Source: Pontibacter aydingkolensis (GTDB taxonomy: Bacteria > Bacteroidota > Bacteroidia > Cytophagales > Hymenobacteraceae). From it: DNA of 64,000 nucleotides. The notes beneath the pieces are model-generated. The model was not told the origin of the DNA and made no database searches. It was given only the letters and a program-made list of their open reading frames with translations. The stretch covers positions 186,001-250,000 of the forward strand of contig NZ_JAHYXK010000005.1 of assembly GCF_019443125.1 (NCBI RefSeq). The letters are read 5' to 3'. Shown piece by piece: positions 42,596-52,553 of this stretch; within the stretch, counting starts at the first letter, position 1, and the number at the start of each line of letters is the position of its first letter. A program made the position numbers and the translations under genes.

Positions 42596-45517
42596 TTAAC
42601 TCAACAGGTTATCAATATCCTCTTTTGTAAGGCTTTTGATAATGGTCTCGTCGGTGCTGATGAGGTCTGTTACCAGTTGTATCTTCCTGTTTTGCAGGGC
42701 CAGTATTTTTTCCTCTACGGTGTCTTTGGTGATAAACTTGTACGTAAATACTGTATTTCGCTGTCCGATGCGATGCGCTCTGTCTACTGCCTGTGCTTCT
42801 ACAGCCGGGTTCCACCATGGGTCAAGTATAAACACGTAGTCTGCTGCGGTTAAGTTAAGCCCTACGCCTCCTGCCTTTAGCGAGATCAGAAACACCTGTA
42901 TACTTTTATCATTCTGAAAACGCTCTACCTGCGCTTGCCTGTTTTTCGTATTGCCGTCCAGGTATGTATACGCTATTTCCTTTTCATCCAGAGACTTCCG
43001 TATAATTTCCAGGTGCTTCACAAACTGACTAAATATCAACACCTTATGCCCCTTGCCAACAATGTTCTTCGTCATCCTTAGCACCTCCTTCAGCTTACCC
43101 GACTCGCCTTCGTAACCGGCGTCTGTCATAAGTGGGTGGTTGGCTATCTGCCGCAATTTGGTCAGGCCCTGCAACAACATAAACTGGGTATTGCCCGGCC
43201 CATGCTCTTCCAGGTTTTTCAGAATTTTGTTGCGGTAGTATGATTTTGTCTCCTCGTAGGCATGCTCCTGCTCTTCCGTCATCTTACAGAAAGTGGTGTG
43301 CTCAATCTTCTCTGGCAGCTCTTTAGCTACCTGAGACTTATGTCTGCGAAGTATAAAAGGCTTGATAAGCGAGTGCAGTTTACGCGTTTTCTGCTCGTCC
43401 TTGTCTTTCTCTATCGGCTTTAAAAACTCGTTCCGGAAAAAATGCTGGTTGCCCAGTAAACCCGGGTTTATAAACGACATTTGCGCCCACAAATCCATCG
43501 TGCTGTTCTCTACAGGCGTACCCGTAAGTATAAGCCTGTGCCTTGATTTAAGCTCCCTAACCGAGCGCGATGTGTTGGAGTCCGGGTTTTTGATCGCCTG
43601 CGACTCATCCAGTATAATGTAATCGAAATAATAGGACTTAAGTAGTTCAGCATCCAGGCGCACAATGCCGTACGATGTCAGCACCACGTCATACTCTGAA
43701 AACAGCTCTACATTCTTTTCGCGGTAAGTACCGGTATAGTTAAGTATCCGCAGGCCTGGGGTAAACTTCTGCGCCTCGTTTATCCAATTATACACCAGCG
43801 AGGTTGGCATTACCAACAACGAAGCAGAATCAGCGCCGTTTTCTTTGCGATGTTGCAGCATGGCCAGTGTCTGTACTGTTTTACCCAAGCCCATATCGTC
43901 GGCAAGGCAGCCTCCGAACTTATAGTTCTGTACAAAGTGCAGCCAGTTGTAGCCTGCTTTCTGGTAAGGCCGCAATTCCCCATTAAAGCCCGCTGGCAAG
44001 GGCTGGTCTTCTATGGTTTCGAACTCACGCAGCTTTTCAAGCTTACGGCTCATAGTTACAGTAGCCAGATTGCCGTTCTGAAGATCGTTTACCAGTGCCA
44101 TGTGATGCTTTTTAAGCGTTAACTGGTCTTCGCCCTCAGCAAAGGCAAACAATTCTATGTACTGCGTAAACCACTCTTCCGGGATAATAGCTACCTGCCC
44201 GTTTGGTAGTATAAACTCGTTGTTTTTGGTAAGGATGTGGTTTTTTAGTTTGATAAAGGGAATCTCGAACTCACCAAAGCGTACGGTACCGTAAATATCA
44301 AACCAATCGTTTTTCTCAGTAATGCCTACATCCAGGGTTATCTCACCTATAAAATAGTTTTTGCCGTTCTTCTCGGCTTGTTGTACGGTAAAACCCAGTT
44401 CCTCCAGCTCCTGCAAATTATTGTTAAGCCACGAGAATGCATCACTTTTATCCAGAACGGCCTGCCCATTCTTAACTTCCAGCGTGCGTTTGTTTAGTTC
44501 TTTTGCAAAATCCTTTTCACGGTTAAGGTCTCGTATCAGCTTATGGAAGATGTAGGAATCCTCTGTTTTCTCCATACTTACGCTTACGCGCTTTGCCTCC
44601 TGCGTTTGCACCAGGTGCTCGCCATACATAAAAGCAAGGCTAAATAACACTTTATTACCTCCGCGCTCTGCTCTATTTTCTCCATTTGATTTGGCTGTGG
44701 ATGTATCTGTGGCCAGTATCTCTGAAAAGGTTAAGTATGGGCTTGGCTCATACTTTTCGCTTTTAATGTCAAAGCCTTTGTTAAAAACATCAAACGACTC
44801 TACCAACGGGGCCACGAACTTGCGGTAGTAGTTCTCCTCTAAAGAGCGCGGTATGGCTATAAACTTCTTGTTCAGGAAAGGTTGTAGCTTTTTGCCGTCT
44901 ATAGGTTTATCAAAGCTGTACACAACATCATTTAGCATAAGCCAGGCCGGCTCATAGCAAACCAAGGATGCATTCTTATACTGGAACTCAAGCTTTTCGC
45001 CTGCATACCTTATTCTCGGGAAGTAGTGCGTGTTTTCTTCGTTGCGCATGAAATGGAACAGCACCGAGGCTTTTTCAGGAGCCAGCTGTATTCTTTTCCA
45101 GGTTGGTTCGCCGTCTTTGCCCATAATAAACGTTTGCTTATCGTGGCGCAGCAACTCCAGTATCTTACCCATACGCCCCTGAATGTAGTGGCTTATGTTC
45201 TCCTGCAGGGATTTATCACCTTTCTCAGGGTCGTATACTTTTAAGAAAAAATCGGCTGGCGATACTTTTTTGGCTGCAAAGCGCTTTAGCACTGCGTCCT
45301 GCTGTATTTGGTCTATGAGTTGTATCAGCTTAAAATCGTCGGCATCAAGGCGGGAGGCGAATTCATCGGCGTTTTTAGCAGATATATTCTGATGCTGTAG
45401 GGTAAGCTGACCTTTGGAGTTTATTTGAACCACAAACGATTCGAACAGGTATCCCAGATACTCATGTTCAAATAGTGAATAAATTACCTGAAAAGGCTGA
45501 GTGGTATAAACTTTCAT
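42596..45517 (-). CDS. SNF2/RapA-type DEAD/H-box ATPase
   Basis: A 973-residue protein of the Swi2/Snf2 superfamily 2 ATPases. The N-terminal half is a bacterial SNF2-associated region of unknown role. The motor holds Walker A D-D-M-G-L-G-K-T (about 545), D-E-S-Q (motif II), S-G/T-P region L-T-G-T-P-V-E-N, and the C-terminal lobe D-P-W-W-N-P-A-V-E-A-Q-A-x-D-R-A-H-R-I-G-Q. It probably remodels DNA-protein complexes or helps RNA polymerase recycling. ATG at 45515-45517. Nothing nearby suggests a partner. Confidence 0.93.
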   Translation of the reverse strand: MKVYTTQPFQVIYSLFEHEYLGYLFESFVVQINSKGQLTLQHQNISAKNADEFASRLDADDFKLIQLIDQIQQDAVLKRFAAKKVSPADFFLKVYDPEKGDKSLQENISHYIQGRMGKILELLRHDKQTFIMGKDGEPTWKRIQLAPEKASVLFHFMRNEENTHYFPRIRYAGEKLEFQYKNASLVCYEPAWLMLNDVVYSFDKPIDGKKLQPFLNKKFIAIPRSLEENYYRKFVAPLVESFDVFNKGFDIKSEKYEPSPYLTFSEILATDTSTAKSNGENRAERGGNKVLFSLAFMYGEHLVQTQEAKRVSVSMEKTEDSYIFHKLIRDLNREKDFAKELNKRTLEVKNGQAVLDKSDAFSWLNNNLQELEELGFTVQQAEKNGKNYFIGEITLDVGITEKNDWFDIYGTVRFGEFEIPFIKLKNHILTKNNEFILPNGQVAIIPEEWFTQYIELFAFAEGEDQLTLKKHHMALVNDLQNGNLATVTMSRKLEKLREFETIEDQPLPAGFNGELRPYQKAGYNWLHFVQNYKFGGCLADDMGLGKTVQTLAMLQHRKENGADSASLLVMPTSLVYNWINEAQKFTPGLRILNYTGTYREKNVELFSEYDVVLTSYGIVRLDAELLKSYYFDYIILDESQAIKNPDSNTSRSVRELKSRHRLILTGTPVENSTMDLWAQMSFINPGLLGNQHFFRNEFLKPIEKDKDEQKTRKLHSLIKPFILRRHKSQVAKELPEKIEHTTFCKMTEEQEHAYEETKSYYRNKILKNLEEHGPGNTQFMLLQGLTKLRQIANHPLMTDAGYEGESGKLKEVLRMTKNIVGKGHKVLIFSQFVKHLEIIRKSLDEKEIAYTYLDGNTKNRQAQVERFQNDKSIQVFLISLKAGGVGLNLTAADYVFILDPWWNPAVEAQAVDRAHRIGQRNTVFTYKFITKDTVEEKILALQNRKIQLVTDLISTDETIIKSLTKEDIDNLLS

Positions 45518-45755
45518 GCCAAAGACAATTTTAGGACTTCAAATTTAGTCTTAAAATGGCTCATTTCCTACCAAAAAAATTGCTCTTAGCCTTTAATAAG
45601 CAACTATTGACTAAATTCTGAGCAAAACAGCGCTGTCTTCTAAAAGTTTTAAATCGCGCTTTATATTTAAGGATATTGTGTGAGGAATATGTACAGCTTG
45701 GCAGCCAACTTTGCAGAAAGGCTACCATCGGGAGCAGCAAGTATAATACTAAAGG

Positions 45756-46979
45756 CTACAGATTTTCGGTTACAGACATTGCTGCAGCTTTGCGTGCAGG
45801 CCTGATAGAAACAAGAAGAGTAATTACAATTATGGCCAGGCCCGTGAATACAAAGTCCTCAATATTCATTTTAACGGGGTATGCTTCTACTACTGAAGTA
45901 GCCATTCCCATACTTACCAGCCCAAACGTTTGCTGCAGGTTACAGATAAGCATGCCCAGCGTTAAGCCATAAGCTGCCCCGATAAACGCCACTAAAGCGC
46001 CTTCCAGCAAAAAAATGTTGCGAATGGTATTAGCTGTGGCACCCATAGAGGCAAGTATGGCAATATCTTTTTTCTTATCGATAACCAGCATCGACAGCGA
46101 GAAGAAGATGTTAAGCGATGCGATAAAAAGTATAAAAGCAAAGGTGATAAAAACGAACAGCTTCTCTACCTTAACGGCCCGCAAAAGACTAGTGTGTTGC
46201 TCATCGCTGTTCTGTATCTTAAACTCAGCACCCAGCAACTCCTGCAGCGAACGCTTTACCTGCTCAATCTTAAAGCCCTGCTCCACTTTTATCTCAAGTG
46301 CTGTGCGTCTTCGGCCATACTCCAGCAGCTCTTCGGCAAAGTTAAGGGGCACAAATACATAGGCATCGTCGTACTGCCGCTCTATGGCAAAAATACCTCC
46401 GGGAGTAATATTCAGGCTGTTAAAAGCTCCCTCTGGGTTTAACGGGTTAAATTTGGTATTGCGCGGGTATAGGAACTGCAATGGCACAAATTGGTTGTTT
46501 GGCCTTATAGAGAGCTGGTACTGCACGCCGCGCCCAATCAGCGCGTGGTAAGTATCATTATAGATCAATTCGCTGTTCCCCTCTACTACTGACTGGGGTA
46601 TTTCGTTCTGCTGGAAAAAGTTTTCGCTTACGCCTTTTACTTTAACCACCATTTGTCTGTCGTTATAGCGCAGCAGGGCGTTGTCTTCTATCACCTCCGA
46701 CACTACAGCCACACCGGGCATTTTCCGGATACGGTTCATAAACTCTGTATCCGTCTCAAACGACTTGCCCTCTACAGCTGTAATTTTAAGGTCAGGGTCG
46801 AAGCTTGAGTAAATCTCGCGGATAAGATCCTCCAGGCCATTGAAAACAGAAAGCACAATAATGAGTGCCGCAGACCCAACTGCCACGCCTATCATGGCAA
46901 TGTTGGATATGATACTGATGATGTTCCTCTTCTTTCTAGAGAAAAAATATCGCTTCGCTATCAGAAAAGGTACGTTCAT
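45756..46979 (-). CDS. FtsX/LolE-type ABC transporter permease
   Basis: A 407-residue inner-membrane protein. One helix near the N-terminus (I-I-S-N-I-A-M-I-G-V-A-V-G-S-A-A-L-I-I-V), a large periplasmic domain (about 45-270) and three C-terminal helices with I-A-I-L-A-S-M-G-A-T typical of LolC/LolE. It likely extracts lipoproteins for transport to the outer membrane; the ATPase gene is not in this window. ATG at 46977-46979. Confidence 0.9.
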   Translation of the reverse strand: MNVPFLIAKRYFFSRKKRNIISIISNIAMIGVAVGSAALIIVLSVFNGLEDLIREIYSSFDPDLKITAVEGKSFETDTEFMNRIRKMPGVAVVSEVIEDNALLRYNDRQMVVKVKGVSENFFQQNEIPQSVVEGNSELIYNDTYHALIGRGVQYQLSIRPNNQFVPLQFLYPRNTKFNPLNPEGAFNSLNITPGGIFAIERQYDDAYVFVPLNFAEELLEYGRRRTALEIKVEQGFKIEQVKRSLQELLGAEFKIQNSDEQHTSLLRAVKVEKLFVFITFAFILFIASLNIFFSLSMLVIDKKKDIAILASMGATANTIRNIFLLEGALVAFIGAAYGLTLGMLICNLQQTFGLVSMGMATSVVEAYPVKMNIEDFVFTGLAIIVITLLVSIRPARKAAAMSVTENL

Positions 46980-47054
46980 TTAGTTCGTTGTTTGTTAATC
47001 GTTATTCGTTGTTCGGATTTAACAATTAAACAATTTAGCAATTCAACAATTAAA

Positions 47055-47864
47055 TCACTTCCAGGCTTTTACGATCAGGCCGGTGCCTGAGGCATGCTTT
47101 CCGTTCACGTCCATCCAGTTCAAAACCATACTTACCGGGAAGGTAAGTATGTAGTAGAATGGCAGTATCAGGAAGAATATTTTGGATGTATTGAGCATCA
47201 GCATTGGGTACTTCATAGACAGGCGCCAGGATATTTGCCCCGGCTTGCCATACGAATAACGCGCCTCCACTCTTCTGAAACCTGCCAGTTTTAACTTATC
47301 CTGAATTTCTTTTATGTTGTAACCGTCGCGCACATGTTCCTCGATAAAAGATGTTTCATGGTCGCCGTGCACATCTGACCCTCCCTGGTCTGATGGTGTA
47401 GAGATGACCAGCATACCGCCAGAGCGCAACGATGCCTGAAAATTTTTGAACACCTCCACATCTTCCAGGATATGCTCCATCACGTCCACCGAAAGTATAA
47501 GGTCATAGCTGTTGGGTTCTTTATACTTAACCAGATCACCGATCTTAAACAGCACATTGTGCCTTCCGATTGCTCGTATAAAGCAATTACTGTCAGATAT
47601 CTGCTCTTCTTTAACATCTACGGCAAGTATACTCCACTTGCTGCTCATGCCCGACATGTAATAAGTATACTGCCCAAAACCAGAGCCTGCATCTAGTATG
47701 TACTGCTCTTTGTTTTTGCGGTTGGTTGCCCAATCGCGCAGTTCCTTATGCACATGCCATGTACGCAGCAAGAGCAGGTCTAGTAGATTGTAAAATATAC
47801 GGCGAAGAAAAGGCGTTTTATTAAATACATCGCCAAGCACGCGCTTAATAGGGTCGTACTGCAT
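47055..47864 (-). CDS. Class I SAM-dependent methyltransferase
   Basis: A 269-residue methyltransferase. Motif I is I-L-D-A-G-S-G-F-G-Q-Y-T (about 55-66); motif II is I-L-A-V-D-V-K; S-V-D-V-M-E-H-I-L-E-D follows, as in the UbiG/UbiE group. A C-terminal hydrophobic stretch (I-F-F-L-I-L-P-F-Y-Y-I-L-T-F-P) suggests membrane attachment. It lies 23 bp downstream of rbfA on the same strand. Substrate unknown. Confidence 0.85.
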   Translation of the reverse strand: MQYDPIKRVLGDVFNKTPFLRRIFYNLLDLLLLRTWHVHKELRDWATNRKNKEQYILDAGSGFGQYTYYMSGMSSKWSILAVDVKEEQISDSNCFIRAIGRHNVLFKIGDLVKYKEPNSYDLILSVDVMEHILEDVEVFKNFQASLRSGGMLVISTPSDQGGSDVHGDHETSFIEEHVRDGYNIKEIQDKLKLAGFRRVEARYSYGKPGQISWRLSMKYPMLMLNTSKIFFLILPFYYILTFPVSMVLNWMDVNGKHASGTGLIVKAWK

Positions 47865-47887
47865 AGGGTGAACTAAAGCTTATGCTT

Positions 47888-48292
47888 TTATTTGGTGTAT
47901 ATGTCGTCGTCTTCGTCTTCCTCTGGTGCCGGCGGTATTTCCAAACCAGAGAAAAGCTTGTCCATGTTGGCCGCGTACTCTGCAGTATCGTCCAGGTAAA
48001 ACGTCAGCTCTGGTATAACGCGCACCTGGCTTTTGATGCGTTGCGCCAGATGGTGGCGTATTGTTTTGGCATTCAGCCTTACCTCCAGCAGCAGTTCCTG
48101 CGGGTTAGGGGCCATCATAACACTTAGGTAAGTGCGTGCCAACCCTAGGTCAGGCGATACACGCACAGTACTTACTGATATAAAAGCGCCCCCAAACAGA
48201 TGCGGAACCTCACGCTGAAAGATGTCCGCCAATTCTTTCTGAATCAGGCGCGAAAATTTCTGTTGTCTTTTACTTTCCATACGAAGATGCAA
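47888..48292 (-). CDS. rbfA: Ribosome-binding factor A
   Basis: A 134-residue 30S maturation factor needed for 16S 5' processing and cold growth. The KH-like core is visible in S-R-L-I-Q-K-E-L-A-D-I-F, V-S-P-D-L-G-L-A-R-T-Y-L-S-V and the helix L-N-A-K-T-I-R-H-H-L-A-Q-R. The acidic tail P-P-A-P-E-E-D-E-D-D-D is a Bacteroidota feature. ATG at 48290-48292. Confidence 0.95.
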   Translation of the reverse strand: MHLRMESKRQQKFSRLIQKELADIFQREVPHLFGGAFISVSTVRVSPDLGLARTYLSVMMAPNPQELLLEVRLNAKTIRHHLAQRIKSQVRVIPELTFYLDDTAEYAANMDKLFSGLEIPPAPEEDEDDDIYTK

Positions 48293-48382
48293 ATATCATA
48301 TTAATTTCGCATTTTTACCCCAAAAGCGCCTTACTCATTTCGAGTTGGGCCAGTTTATAGTTTCTTCTAACTCTGTCTTTCC

Positions 48383-49786
48383 TTGATTAGTTACTTCCGA
48401 AGCATACTGCCTTCCCGACTGATCCTGCTGGTTATAATTTACCTTGCTATTCAGCTGCCTTTAATTTTATTGCGCCCTACGGCTACATCGCCAGAGTTGC
48501 TGCACATGCTGGTGGGCGAACGCCTGGCCGATGGCTTTAGCATGTACCGCGATGTGTTCGATAACACGGCTCCCCTGTCTGCCATGGTTTTCTGGCTACT
48601 TGATCTTTTATCCGGGCGGTCTTTTTTGGCCTACAGGCTTACAGCTGTTATACTTTTGCTATTGCAGGCCATACTTTTAAACGGCACCCTCAACCGGCAC
48701 AACGTTTACGCCAGCAAAAACTACCTGCCAGCGCTTTTATACCTGGTGCTTGGCAGTTTGTCCTTTGAGTTTAACATGCTTACGCCACTTCTTATAGGTA
48801 ACACCTTTATTATACTTTCGTTGCCTTATATTATTACACTATCTAAAGAGGGTTTTGATAACAACAGGCTTTTTGTGGGCGGGTTTATGCTTGGTATGGC
48901 TGCGCTGTGTTATTTGCCGCTGGCTATGTTTCTTATAGTGGGGGCTTTTGCTGTAATCTTTTTTGCATCCAATACCTTCCGTAGCTTTCTGCTGATGCTG
49001 TGTGGTTTTGCCTTCCCGTATGTAGTGCTGATGACCTATTACTTTTACAACGGAGCCTTATCTGAGTTTCTGGAGATGCACTTGTTCCGGCCATGGCAAC
49101 TGGAGGTTGCCTTCCTGAGGCCCCCGGCTGATGTAGCTAAACTGATGGCCATACCTGCCGTTATAGCCATACTTTCTTTCATGAGTGCTTCATCGCTGCC
49201 ACAGCGCCTTGTGTTTCAGGTTAAGTTTCAGCAGGTAATGGCCGTTTGGATGGTGGTTAGCTTACTGGTTATTTTTACCCGCGACGAGATTACAGTAGCT
49301 ACTTTTATACTTGCTCTTCCGCCTGTTGCCTACTTCAGCGAGTTTCTGTTTACTTCAGGGCAAAAGAAATGGGTGCTCAATTCGATATTCCTGATTGCAT
49401 TAGCCGGTGTGATCATACTTCGGTACCGTTCTGTTTTAAGTATAAACCAGTACCTGGCTTTAGATGAGTCTCCATTACTACTTACAGGTAGTCCCAACCC
49501 AATTGTTAGCAATAGCACGGTACTGGTGCTGGGTAAAGACCTGAATTATTATATTCACAATAAACCTGTTACCCCTTATCTTAACTGGGAACTTGCTCAG
49601 CGACATTTCGGAAACTTAGATGAGTATCTGGCTGTGTTTGAGATACATGAAAATTTTAAACGCGAAAAGCCAGCCTACCTGATAGACAAGATGGGATTGA
49701 TGCCTGAGTTAAAGTATAAATTGCCAGCCGTTTTTGGAAATTACGAGCAGGTTGAGAGAGATACCGATATATACAGGCTAAAATAA
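48383..49786 (+). CDS. Polytopic membrane protein (DUF6427-like)
   Basis: A 467-residue protein with about ten membrane helices. The N-terminal L-V-G-E-R-L-A-D-G-F-S-M-Y-R-D-V-F-D-N-T-A-P-L loop is the most conserved-looking part and recalls the DUF6427 family and glycosyltransferase-like membrane proteins. A TTG at 48383 is the only possible start ahead of it (in-frame stop at 48368). Function unknown. It converges on rpiB with a shared terminator. Confidence 0.72.
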   Translation: MISYFRSILPSRLILLVIIYLAIQLPLILLRPTATSPELLHMLVGERLADGFSMYRDVFDNTAPLSAMVFWLLDLLSGRSFLAYRLTAVILLLLQAILLNGTLNRHNVYASKNYLPALLYLVLGSLSFEFNMLTPLLIGNTFIILSLPYIITLSKEGFDNNRLFVGGFMLGMAALCYLPLAMFLIVGAFAVIFFASNTFRSFLLMLCGFAFPYVVLMTYYFYNGALSEFLEMHLFRPWQLEVAFLRPPADVAKLMAIPAVIAILSFMSASSLPQRLVFQVKFQQVMAVWMVVSLLVIFTRDEITVATFILALPPVAYFSEFLFTSGQKKWVLNSIFLIALAGVIILRYRSVLSINQYLALDESPLLLTGSPNPIVSNSTVLVLGKDLNYYIHNKPVTPYLNWELAQRHFGNLDEYLAVFEIHENFKREKPAYLIDKMGLMPELKYKLPAVFGNYEQVERDTDIYRLK

Positions 49787-49815
49787 AAATAGCTGCCTTA
49801 ACAGGCAGCTATTTT
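49786..49815. terminator. Bidirectional terminator
   Basis: AAAATAGCTGCCT pairs with AGGCAGCTATTTT around TAAC. It contains the last codons of rpiB and starts at the stop of the membrane protein gene. Confidence 0.85.
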
Positions 49816-50235
49816 ATCAACTCTATTCTGGTGGCGGCCACCTTCAAATTTTGTTTCCAGAAAAGCTTTCACCATTTCTCTGGCTGTTTCTTCTGTTACA
49901 AAGCGGGCTGGTATACAGAGTATATTGGCATTGTTGTGCTCGCGGGCTAGTTTAGCCAACTCAGGTGTCCAGCAAAGAGCTGCCCGAACTTCCTGGTATT
50001 TATTCGCCGTCATGGCTACTCCGTTTCCGCTACCGCAGATGAGTATTCCAAGGTCTGCGTCGCCGGCTATTACTGCCTTTGCCAATGGGTGCACATGGTC
50101 CGGATAGTCTACTGATGCTTCTGAATCAGGTCCGAAATCAACGCTCTCATAGCCCAGTTCAGCCAGTTCCTTTTTAAGCATACTTTTATAAGTATAACCT
50201 GCATGGTCTCCGCCTATTGCAATCTTGTTTGCCAT
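49798..50235 (-). CDS. rpiB: Ribose-5-phosphate isomerase B
   Basis: A 145-residue enzyme of the pentose phosphate path. I-A-I-G-G-D-H-A-G-Y at the start, I-C-G-S-G-N-G-V-A-M-T-A-N-K with the active Cys, and N-N-A-N-I-L-C-I-P-A-R-F are RpiB features. Its ATG overlaps the tatC stop by one base (TAATG), so the two are likely translationally coupled. Confidence 0.96.
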   Translation of the reverse strand: MANKIAIGGDHAGYTYKSMLKKELAELGYESVDFGPDSEASVDYPDHVHPLAKAVIAGDADLGILICGSGNGVAMTANKYQEVRAALCWTPELAKLAREHNNANILCIPARFVTEETAREMVKAFLETKFEGGRHQNRVDKIAAC

Positions 50236-51077
50236 TATAAGGTGTTATTTTCGTTAAGTCGCTTCAAATCTTTTGCCCTGATCGATCTTGATATGCTAAT
50301 ACTTGCCTCGTACAGCAGCATCAACGGCATCGAGATCAATAATTGGCTAATCACATCCGGAGGCGTAATAATTGCCCCAATAATAAGTATCACAATAAAC
50401 GCATGCCTGCGGTACAACTTCATTGTTTCAGCCGTGACCAGGCCAGCCTTTGTCAGGAAGTATACAATCACGGGCATCTCAAACATAAAGGCACATGCCA
50501 GGCAAAGCGTTGTTAACGTTGATATATACGAAGAAAGATCAAATTCATTAACAATAGTAGGGTCTACCTGATAACCTGCCAGGAAATTGATAGAGATAGG
50601 AGAGACTACATAGTAGCCAAACAGTAGGCCCATTGCAAAAAGTATAGACACAAAGAATACAGCCCCTTGTGAGTTTTTACGCTCCTGCTGGTATAGCCCT
50701 GGCTTTATAAATCGCCATATCTCCCAAAATGCATACGGGAAAGCACATGCCAGACCAAGTATAGCAGATACGAGCAAGTGCATTGTAAACTGTCCACTCA
50801 TTTGCCTGCTTTGTATGGTGAATCCCATTTCTTTTATACACAGCACATCTGAGCCTATACTTTCTCCTATCTGGCACATAACCCTATAACTTAAAAAGTC
50901 AGGCCTCGATGGGGCAAGTATAATGTCATGAAACACGAAGCCTTTCGCGAGAAAAGCAATAATCCCAAAAACGAAAATAGAGGCTAGCGCCCTGATGATG
51001 TGCCACCGCAGTTCTTCCAAATGATCCACAAAGGACATTTCCTGCGGTTGCTCTTCATCCATGTATGGTTGGTCCAT
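50235..51077 (-). CDS. tatC: Sec-independent protein translocase TatC
   Basis: A 280-residue inner-membrane protein of the twin-arginine export path. M-S-F-V-D-H-L-E-E-L-R-W is the conserved N-terminal tail that binds signal peptides; six helices follow, with P-Y-A-F-W-E-I-W-R-F-I-K-P-G-L-Y as the second key block. The ATG at 51075-51077 is preferred over the adjacent TTG at 51078. It sits between glyA and rpiB. No tatA gene is seen here. Confidence 0.96.
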   Translation of the reverse strand: MDQPYMDEEQPQEMSFVDHLEELRWHIIRALASIFVFGIIAFLAKGFVFHDIILAPSRPDFLSYRVMCQIGESIGSDVLCIKEMGFTIQSRQMSGQFTMHLLVSAILGLACAFPYAFWEIWRFIKPGLYQQERKNSQGAVFFVSILFAMGLLFGYYVVSPISINFLAGYQVDPTIVNEFDLSSYISTLTTLCLACAFMFEMPVIVYFLTKAGLVTAETMKLYRRHAFIVILIIGAIITPPDVISQLLISMPLMLLYEASISISRSIRAKDLKRLNENNTL

Positions 51078-51098
51078 CAAAATGGGTCCTATTCTTAA

Positions 51099-52373
51099 CT
51101 AGTAAGCGAAAAGCGGATAATCCTGCATCCACTTGTTTATTTCCTTGCGCACTTCGCTGATTCTGCTATCGTCATCGTGGTTTGTCAGGGTAGCATCTAT
51201 TAATTCCACTATGCGGCTCATGTCGTTTTCTTTTAAGCCACGGGTAGTGATGGCTGCTGTTCCCACACGCATACCAGACGTTACAAACGGTGATTTGTCA
51301 TCAAACGGCACCATGTTCTTATTGATGGTGATATCAGCTTTCACCAGCGTGTTCTCTGCCAGTTTTCCTGTTAAGCCTTTCGAACGCAGGTCGATCAGCA
51401 TCATGTGGTTGTCTGTGCCGCCAGAGATAATGTTATAACCACGCTCAACAAAGGCCTTTGCCATTGCCTGTGCATTTTGCTGCACCTGTTTTACATACGC
51501 CAGGTAATCATCAGACAGAGCCTCGAAGTATGCCACAGCTTTAGAAGCTATTACATGCTCCAAAGGGCCGCCCTGCGTTCCCGGGAAAACCGCACCATCC
51601 AGTACAGACGACATCATGCGCGTTTCTCCTTTTGGAGTTTTCAGGCCAAATGGGTTTTCAAAGTCTTTACCCATCATAATCATACCACCACGTGGGCCAC
51701 GCAGTGTTTTATGTGTGGTAGTGGTAACGATATGGCAGTGCTCAAACGGGTTATTCAATAAGCCTCTTGCAATCAACCCAGATGGGTGAGAGATATCAGC
51801 CAATAATAAAGCACCTACTTCATCGGCAGCCGCGCGCAGTTTTTTATAATCCCAGTCACGGCTATATGCCGAAGCTCCGCAAATGATAAGTTTTGGCTGC
51901 TCACGGCGGGCTGTTTCTACTACTTTATCAAAATCAATGAGACCAGTTTCCTGCTCAACGCCATAAAAAGATGGCTTGTACAGTTTACCAGAAAAGTTTA
52001 CAGGTGAACCATGCGTTAAATGACCTCCATGCGAAAGGTCAAACCCTAGTATCTTATCACCTGGCTGCAACACTGCTAGCATAACAGCAGCGTTTGCCTG
52101 TGCACCTGAGTGCGGCTGTACGTTTACCCACTCTACGCCAAACAGTTCTTTGGCCCGGTCAATAGCCAACTGCTCCGACAAGTCGACAATTTCGCAACCA
52201 CCGTAATAACGTTTGCCAGGCAACCCCTCGGCATACTTATTGGTCATTACGCTACCCATGGCCTGCATTACCTGATCCGAAACAAAGTTTTCAGAGGCAA
52301 TTAATTCTATACCATGTGTCTGTCTGGCTCTTTCCTTTTCTATCAGGTCAAATATCGCTGTATCTCTTTGCAT
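51099..52373 (-). CDS. glyA: Serine hydroxymethyltransferase
   Basis: A 424-residue PLP enzyme making glycine and methylene-THF from serine. The PLP lysine is in [24 protein letters not shown] and H-S-G-A-Q-A-N are the usual substrate/cofactor loops. It supplies methylene-THF to MetF, and through it to MetH, both encoded far to the left of this window. Gap to tatC is 21 bp. Confidence 0.98.
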   Translation of the reverse strand: MQRDTAIFDLIEKERARQTHGIELIASENFVSDQVMQAMGSVMTNKYAEGLPGKRYYGGCEIVDLSEQLAIDRAKELFGVEWVNVQPHSGAQANAAVMLAVLQPGDKILGFDLSHGGHLTHGSPVNFSGKLYKPSFYGVEQETGLIDFDKVVETARREQPKLIICGASAYSRDWDYKKLRAAADEVGALLLADISHPSGLIARGLLNNPFEHCHIVTTTTHKTLRGPRGGMIMMGKDFENPFGLKTPKGETRMMSSVLDGAVFPGTQGGPLEHVIASKAVAYFEALSDDYLAYVKQVQQNAQAMAKAFVERGYNIISGGTDNHMMLIDLRSKGLTGKLAENTLVKADITINKNMVPFDDKSPFVTSGMRVGTAAITTRGLKENDMSRIVELIDATLTNHDDDSRISEVRKEINKWMQDYPLFAY

Positions 52374-52498
52374 TGCTTATGTTAGGTTTTATGCGTTCAA
52401 AATTAAAGTATGCCCCGCAATAAACCAATGTTTCAGGTGTTTATCTACGATGGATGCTCTCAGGCAGATTTAGGGCTTTGCAGGTAATTTAAGAAAAC

Positions 52499-52540
52499 AA
52501 AAAGCCGCTCCTGCTTAGTAGAGGCGGCTCTTTGAAAAAC
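52499..52540 (-). terminator. Terminator of the TIG-domain gene
   Basis: AAAGCCGC on the left pairs with GCGGCTCTTT on the right with a small internal mismatch, downstream of the stop at 52554. Confidence 0.6.
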
Positions 52541-52553
52541 TATAAAAGTATAA

